The translations under genes were made by a program, and so were the position numbers. From the NCBI RefSeq assembly GCF_020379485.1, contig NW_026014635.1, forward strand, positions 1 through 64,000: DNA of 64,000 bases, given 5' to 3'. This DNA is from Brassica napus (taxonomy: Eukaryota; Streptophyta; Magnoliopsida; Brassicales; Brassicaceae). Of the stretch, positions 56,970 through 64,000 are shown in pieces. Position 1 is the stretch's first letter. The number at the start of each line of letters is the position of its first letter. The notes beneath the pieces are model-generated. The model was not told the DNA's origin. It searched no databases and saw nothing but the letters and a program-made list of their open reading frames with translations.

Positions 56970-59292
56970 CGTCCTGTGTGTACTGAACAGACAGCCCACG
57001 TGGGATAAAATCACCCAAACAGTCCACGGGAAGGGCCAGCGTGCTGAGTCCAAGGACCAACGTGCTGATATGTGTACTGAGGGACAGCCACGGACGTCCT
57101 GTGTGTGCTGACGGACAGCCACGGACGTCCTGTGTGTGCTGGCGGACACCCATGCACGTCCTGTGTGTACTGAACAGACAGCCCACGAGGGCCAAAATCA
57201 CCCGAACAGTCCGCAGGAAGGGTCAGCGTGCGGAGTCAAAGGACACACGTGCTGATATGTGTACTGATGGACAGCCACAAACGTCATGTGTGTGCTAACA
57301 GACACACACGGACACACACGCACAGCCACGAACGTCCTGTGTGTGCTGACGGACACACACGGACGTCCAGTGTGTGCTGACGGACACCCACAGACGTCCT
57401 GTGTGTACTGAACAGACAGCCCACGTGGGCCAAAATCACCCAAACAGTCCACGGGAAGGGCCAGCGTGCTGAGTCCAAGGACCAGCGTGCTGATATGTAT
57501 ACTGATGGACAGCCACGGACGTCATGTGTGTGCTGACAGACACACACGGACCGCCACGGACGTCCTGTGTGTGCTGGCGGACACCCACGGACGTCCTGTT
57601 TGTACTGAACAGATAGCCCACGTGGGCCAAAATCACCCAAACAGTCCACGGGAAGGGCCAGCGTGCAGAGTCCAAGGACAACCGTGCTGATATGTGTACT
57701 GATGGACAGCCACAGACGTCCGGTGTGTGCTGACAGACACACACGGACAGCCACGGACGTCCTGTGTATGCTACGGACACACACGGACGTCCTGTGTAAG
57801 CTGACCGACACCCACAAACGTCCTGTGTGTGCTAAAAGAAACACCCGGACACACACGGATGTCCTGTGTGTGCTGACAGACAGCCACAAACAGCCTCGGA
57901 CGTCCTGTGTGTGCTGGAGGACACCCATGGACGTCCTGTGTGTACTGAACAGACAGCCCACTTGGGACAAAATCACCCAAACAGTCCACGGGAAGGGCCA
58001 GCATGCTGAGTCCATGGACCAACGTGCTGATATGTGTACTGAGGGACAGCCACGGACGTCCTGTGTGTGTTGACGGACACAGAAGGACACACACGGACAG
58101 CCATGGACGTCCTGTGTGTGCTGGCGGACACCCACGGACGTCCTATGTGTACTGAACAGACAACCCACGAGGGCCAAAATCACCCGAACAGTCCACAAGA
58201 AGGGTCAGCGTGCGGAGTCCAAGGACCAACGTGCTTATATGTGTACTGATGGACAGCCACGGACATCATGTGTGTGCTGACGGACACACACGTACATACA
58301 CGTACACCCACGAACATCCTGTGTGTGCTGACGGACACACACGGACAGACACGGATGTCCTGTGTGTGCTGACGAACACCCACAGATGTCCTGTGTGTGC
58401 TGACGGACACCCACGGACGTCCTGTGTGTGCTGACAGACACACATGGACACACACGGACGTCCTGTGTGTGCTAACGGACAGCCACAAACAGCCATGGAC
58501 GTCCTGTGTGTGCTGGCGGACACCCACGGACATCCTGTGTGTACTGAACAGACAGCCCACGAGGGCCAAAATTACCCGAACAGTCCACAGGAAGGGTCAG
58601 AGTGCGGAGTCAAAGGACCAACGTGCTGATATGTGTACTGATGGACAGCCACAGACGTCATGTGTGTGCTGACAGACACACACAGACACACACGCACAGC
58701 CACGAACGTTCTGTGTGTGCTGACGGACACACACGGACGTCCTGTGTGTGCTGACGGACAGCCACAGATGTCCTGTGTGTACTGAACAGACAGCCCACGT
58801 GGGCCAAAATCACCCAAACAGTCCACGGGAAGGGCCAGCGTGCTGAGTCCAAGGACCAGCGTGCTGATATGTATACTGATGGACAGCCATGGACGTCCTG
58901 TGTGTGCTGACGGACACACACGGACCACCATGGACGTCCTGTGTGTGCTGGCGGACACCCACGGACGTCCTGTGTGCACTGAACAGATAGCCCACGTGGG
59001 CCAAAATCACCCACAGTCCACGGGAAGGGCCAGCGTGCAGAGTCCAAGGACCAACGTGCTGATATGTGAACTGATGGACAGCCACAGACGTCCTGTGTGT
59101 GCTGACGAACACACACGTACAGCCACAGACGTCTTGTGTATGCTTACGGACACACACGGACATCCTGTGTGTGCTGACCGACATCCACGAACGTCCTGTG
59201 TGTGCTGACAGACACACACGGACACACACGGATGTCCTGTGTGTGCTGACAGACAGCCACAAACAGCCCCGGACGTCCTGTGTGTGCTGGCG
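56970..59292 (+). repeat. Satellite array, segment 5
   Basis: Same orientation, starting with the CGTCC duplication and ending at element H. As in segment 4, CACGTGGG and CACGAGGG versions of the long block alternate. Bounded on the right by TGGCG (59288-59292), which would be H's target duplication if the right end could be seen. Confidence 0.93.
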
Positions 59293-62209
59293 TGTCACAA
59301 CCCCAATCCTGGAAAGGATTGTCGGGACGGCCATGGTTCGAGGAAACGTACAAGCCAGTCTTAGGACATCAAGGCAAGCGTTTCATGGTCGAGAAAGAAG
59401 GTTAAGGACATAAGGAAACTTAGACTTAACCTTATACAAGCTAAGAGACAGCTAGGACGAGTAAGACGGTAACTGGACGAAGTGGACGAGTAGCTCGGCC
59501 AGCTCAATGAAGCTAGGTTTAGTTCACTCCAGCTCAGTCCCTACTAAGTCAGCTCTACTAGCTGGACTACTAGCTCACCCAGCTGAGGCAGCTCACCTCA
59601 GCTAGACGGACTGTTCGGGATTTAGGCCGATGGTCCGGGTCCGGGTCAGTGGCGGGCTGTGAGGTCCGGCCATGAGGCCATGGGCTGTTGGGTCTTTGGG
59701 CAAGGCCGTGGGCTAAGTCCAGGAGGTTTGGGGCGTGGGTTGGGCTTATAACCGACCCCAAACCCAATCAGAAAGGGCGAAGGGATGCAAGTGGCCGAAA
59801 GGGGACAACCCTTGGCCGATTGTGCCCATTCGCTAGCAAGTCGTGCCTGTTCGTGGGGCAAGACTTACCCCCTCGTTTTCTATAAACATGGGGGCTCTCT
59901 GGTCGATTTCATTATCCAATTCCAGAGTAAAATACTCATGGAAAAATGTAGAGAGAGAGAGAGAGAGTTCTGGCCAAGAGATCGGCCGGAAAAGGGCCGG
60001 TCGTGGTGGTTTTGTATCTCTGGCAAGGAGAACGGTTTAGGAGAGAGGAGGCCGTGTGTTATGAATACCCAAGGCGTAGAGAAGGGTCTGGAGAAGGACT
60101 CGAAAGCCGTGGTTCAGTCTGATAGGGTCAGTGGCGTAACCACCGACTCATCGGCAAGACAATCGGACAGTCTGAACCGGTCTAGCCATGGGCGTTTGGA
60201 TTGTGTCCTATTCTTCTTATTCTTTTCATCCAATTCTTCTTCTACTCCTTCTGTACATTGGCGTGGCCTTTTGATGTGTTGGGATTGGTTATAACCGTGG
60301 TTCTGGTTGAGTAATGAAGTCGCGGTCCATAACCGTCGAGTTAGGCGCGCGCATGGTCTAAACCGGCCTCAGGTGATCCGATTGGATAGGGGCGGTTCTG
60401 TTCTGTTCTGTTCTGAACGGTTGCAACCCTTCCCTGAACAGTCAAAATGGTTCATGACTTCTGTAGGTTAAGGCGTGGTCCTTTGGCCATAGGCCGGACA
60501 CACGCACGGACCAGACAGTCCATACGGACGGTTAGGTCGAACGGTTGGAGCATCTGAATGGGTGCGAGATGCCAAGGGTCATGAGTTGCCAAGAGGCACG
60601 AGTGTCCAAAGGGTACTAGTTCCCAAAGGGTGTGAGTTCCAAACGGTGCCATTGGTTCAAGGCTTAGGCCGAACCAAGTGGACAGTCCGCGGCTGCATAG
60701 TCGAACGGACGGACGGTTAGTTTAACCGGAGTGTTGTGTCGCAAGGTCTGATTGGTTGCAAGGCAATCCGGTTTGGTCTTGGGCCTTACTCTCTGGTATG
60801 GATCCAGGCTTTGGGTCGGATCAGGTAAGAAGGTCCGTGAGCCTTTGGGCCAGACTTATAACTGGTCGATCGCACCTAGATCTTAACCAGACGGTTAGAC
60901 GGGACTATGGACGATCCGGCTATGGTTGGATGGCTTTAGCCGCAAAGGCTAAGTGGGATATCTTACAATAAACCTTGGGTTGGTGAGTAGGATAGGCGCC
61001 ATATGCATTATGTAGGGCGTAGACCCACATGATGGCAATGGAAGGCCGGTTATATCAGTACCTGCTAAGTAGACGATGGCTTATCAAGTCTGGTGGTCGG
61101 ATCATGTTTCATGACGATGGTTCGATGGCCGAGCACTAGTATGGATAGTCACGTTGCTGGAGTAAGAGTATTGATGTGATGCTTCTAGATATCAACCTTG
61201 GTGTTGATAGCTTCGAGATTGGCTAAGAGTCATGACGAAGTGTATGGCTAGTACTATGTGTCGTAGACCATAGATACTGAGCCTAAGTGTGATTGTTCAA
61301 GGAAGGCCGTGTAAGATCTGATCATGGTTGAATATGGACGACCTGACCTCTGAATGATGGTTCAAGGTGTCGGAACTAATCTGATTAAGGAATGCATCGT
61401 TTGGTATGAACAAATCATATATGTTGTTTGGGTTAAGTCCCAAAGCCGGTCAGGCCAGATGATGACTCATCAGTTCCAAGTCATGTGAGGATGGTTGGTT
61501 GATTGACTTAGGATCTAATGAGATTTGTCAGTCCAGAATATGGATTGGGTACTATTGCCTATATGGCAAGGGGATGTTTGAGTGTGCATGAGCCGAGAAA
61601 GGCCAGATGCAAACCCTTATCCTTTCAAAGACTTCTCAAAGGTTACTTATGTCTGTGGGGATGGTTGGTTGAATGACTAAGTACCTAGGGGAGTTGTTTG
61701 ATGCAGGAATCAAGATAAGGACCTTAAGTAAGATCATTGAGTGATCGTGGTCCAGCTGTCAAGCAAGAGCAATTCGAGTCAATGGAGGACCGATGAGCTA
61801 ATAAGCTCCGTAGATGTGGCAAAGGTATGATCTAGCATTTACTAATGTAGATCTAGATAGAATGGTTTAGGGGAATGGAACCTCAGAATTGTATGGCTTG
61901 GTTTGGGTTTAGGATTGACCTTTAAGCTAATTGGTAGTTGAGTAAACTGACCAAGGCTAAGGTGATTCGACCAGACAAGTGTTAGATTGGTTTTAGACCA
62001 ATGGTTAACTACAGAATAATCCGCTGCGTATCTGTTGAAAGGATCTAGGCTATTAATGACTAGGGAAGTCTTTAGCTAAGATCTAAGTTAGCCCTCGCCT
62101 TTAGGCGATATTATAAATAAAGGGCGAAAATTAAGAGGTTCGGCCAGGAAGTGGACCGAGCGACGTGAGGCATCGACCGCGGCCTAGGCGGCCGGGATCG
62201 GGTCTTACA
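59293..62209 (+). repeat. Element H 5' LTR (2.9 kb)
   Basis: Aligns with both D LTRs over its whole length. AGCT-dense tract near 59455-59610, TATAAACA near 59881, a GA-rich tract near 59945-59970 and 17-bp degenerate repeats near 60560-60660. Confidence 0.92.
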
Positions 62210-62212
62210 AGT

Positions 62213-62224
62213 TGGTATCAGAGC
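62213..62224 (+). other. Primer binding site, element H (tRNA-iMet)
   Basis: TGGTATCAGAGC three bases after the LTR. Confidence 0.93.
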
Positions 62225-63068
62225 ATGCTTGATCCTGTTTAGTACAACGCTCTAAGATGTTGTGTTCCATACCGAAGTTATTTCCAAAACTATGATGACT
62301 ATGAAACCTTAGTTGGGGTGAGCCAAGAAAGAGTTGAGGTAAGCTAGGGTATCATGCTTGTAAATGTGGGAATTCTAAGATGAACCAGCTTAGCCAAGAA
62401 CCTAAAAATAGAAAGGTTGGTCGATCTAGTATTTATAAGTAATAGACGGGTTGGAAGGGATGGAAGCAATGCAAGACTTGTTTATGGATGACCTAAACAA
62501 GGGAAGTAACATGGACCAGAGAGTGGCTTAGGTTGAAATAAAGGTGCAGCATTCTACTGAAGTTAAGTGTTATCCCTTGATGGCCGTTCATAATAAATAA
62601 AGCATATGCAATGTTATATCTGACTCAAAGGAGACACTACATGACCAGTACACGAGTGCACTTGTGATCAGATGGATCAGCTAGGACTCGGTATAAGTCA
62701 AGGTAGGTTTCCTTAGATCTAGTAGGATGGAATGAATAAATTCCAATCTGAATCTGTCCAAGGAAAGAATGAGGAAACTCATGATGTTCGTTCCAATCAA
62801 TGGAAGAACATGATCTTAACTACCTTAGTATGATGGGGATTGAGGTATATTAAAATTGCTCTTGTGAATGGTGTGAGCATTCGCAAAAGTAAGACGCCTT
62901 GGAGAATGGTATGGGACGTTTTCCAAGTGTGTGGTCAAACCGAGATCGTACTCATCTAGGTATCCACTGGAACTGGAAGTATTGAAGTTATTGGCAATGC
63001 CATGAGGGATGTTATGGGACGTTCTTTGTGGTGTGGTCATGCACTGAGATAGTTTCCACAAGTGGATT
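62225..63068 (+). other. Leader of element H
   Basis: Non-coding, similar to the leaders of A and D, running directly into the protease start without any gag. Confidence 0.75.
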
Positions 63069-63882
63069 TGTGGTGTGGAAACACACGTACTTTTCGACAC
63101 AGAGGCTACACATAGTTTTGTGAGTCCGGGACTGGTCGGAAAGAGTCTGTTCTGTCTGAGTTCTGGGGATTATTCGAGACTAGTGAGGGCAGCCGGTGGG
63201 CAAATTATGCATTCACTAGGGCTCATGAAAAATATCCCGGTGTGGATCCAGGAGAGAAATCTGCCTGTAGATCTGATCGAGAAAAATATCCACGCGCCTA
63301 CAGAATCACGAGATGATCCTAGGCATGAATCTGGTTGGGAAAGTATCGGGCCACTCTCGATTGCCACAAAGTTCGTGTGCAATTGGAGACTGGAGCTCAC
63401 CCGATCCAGTACCAAAGTCTGAGTCTGAGTCCGGCTCTAAGGAAAGTAGGGGTGTCAGCAGTCCAAGTGAATTGGATGCTTAGACAGGGTTGTGAAGTAT
63501 TTTTGACCACAACTACCACTACGGAGCACGGCAATTCTGTTGATCTGTCTGGGATCTCGTTGGTATCGAGATCCATTGTCTGAGTCCGGCTTTAAGGAAA
63601 GTAGTGGTGTCAGCATTCCGTGTGGATCGGATGCTTAGACGGGATTGTGAAGTATTTTTTTGACCACAATTACCACTATGGAGCGCGGCAAATTCTGGTG
63701 ATCTAAAAGATCTGTTTGAGGACCCGTTGGTGTCCGAGTCCCCAGATGTGTTCCGTTCGCTACATAGTGTCCCCTCTGGTAGGTCGGATCCATTTATGAT
63801 TGAACTGGAACCAGGGACAGCACCACTGTCCTAGAGTCTGTTTCAGTCGGCTCCGGCTGAGATGGCAGAGCCGAAGTTGACC
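63069..63882 (+). pseudogene. Protease and RT-start remnant of element H
   Basis: Begins at the [14 protein letters not shown] protease start. The active site reads DTE (Gly to Glu at 63102-63104). Open to 63422 with a frame change near 63270. An imperfect tandem duplication of about 157 bp (63420-63576 and 63577-63733) disrupts the linker. RT-start text ([11 protein letters not shown]) ends at TAG 63832-63834, then continues to MAEP before the deletion junction near 63880. Non-functional. Confidence 0.82.
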
Positions 63883-64000
63883 ACGTCCGAGAGAGGACCA
63901 TGGTCGCAGTACAACCAAGTCGGAGTTTGACCTAAGGTTGAGAATGATCAAGTCCAAAAAAAAAATGATGAGGATCAGCCCACGACCTATTCGGAGATGG
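63883..64000 (+). other. 3' interior of element H
   Basis: Non-coding, matching D at 20105-20226 on the opposite strand. Contains a run of ten or more A near 63957. Truncated by the window end. Confidence 0.7.

Larger units (their letters stand above)
59293..64000 (+). mobile_element. Element H: deleted gypsy retrotransposon, cut by the window end
   Basis: 5' LTR 59293-62209 (TGTCACAACC...GGTCTTACA), primer site, leader and a mutated protease/RT-start region with the same interior organisation as element D. The 3' LTR lies beyond the window. Shares with D the TAG directly after TAPLS and the deletion of RT beyond AEMAEP. Confidence 0.93.

Noticed and set aside
1..64000. Host protein-coding genes
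   Set aside because: Every substantial coding stretch matches retroelement gag-pol or repeat composition; no exon-like unique sequence stood out.

Overview
This window looks like a repeat-packed heterochromatic block of a land-plant chromosome. It has Ty3/gypsy LTR retrotransposons of the plant chromovirus type, initiator-methionine tRNA primer sites, 5-bp target duplications, and no recognisable host gene. A eudicot, perhaps Brassicaceae, would fit, but I cannot fix the taxon from sequence alone.

Ground layer. A GC-rich minisatellite/satellite array, all in one orientation, is split into five pieces: 1-1975, 10079-11417, 13408-14911, 44362-47867 and 56970-59292, about 10.6 kb in total. Retroelements interrupt it: A (1976-10078, +), solo LTR B (11418-13407), C (14912-44361, +), G (47868-56969, -) and H (59293 to beyond the window, +). 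A, B, C and G are each flanked by a perfect 5-bp duplication of satellite sequence (ACGGA, CAGCG, CCACG, CGTCC), so they all landed in one pre-existing array.

Nest. Element C (CRM-like clade) carries element D (16710-39626, -, TSD GTTCC) in its gag. D carries element E (21434-29058, -, TSD GTTCC), a long-LTR element with almost no coding sequence, and element F (31449-38353, +, TSD CTTTG), a young CRM-like element. By eye, LTR divergence falls in the order expected from the nesting (C > D > E > F).

Families. G is the only nearly complete Tekay/Del-like chromovirus: gag with three zinc knuckles, protease, RT, RNase H, integrase and chromodomain. It has a few disabling mutations. A, D and H have about 3-kb LTRs and related but heavily deleted interiors. 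D and H share the same stop and the same RT deletion, so they look like a non-autonomous lineage moved in trans. C and F are CRM-like, with coding sequence that runs into the 3' LTR.

Most interesting points: (1) the satellite itself, dense in ACGT-core palindromes; (2) an inverted piece of that satellite inside element C, where gag/protease should be; (3) a candidate 89-bp GT-AG intron joining gag to pol in frame in G, with a 95-bp counterpart in D; (4) a 56-bp copy of the internal/3'-LTR junction embedded in C's 5' LTR; (5) shared deletions marking a non-autonomous family.
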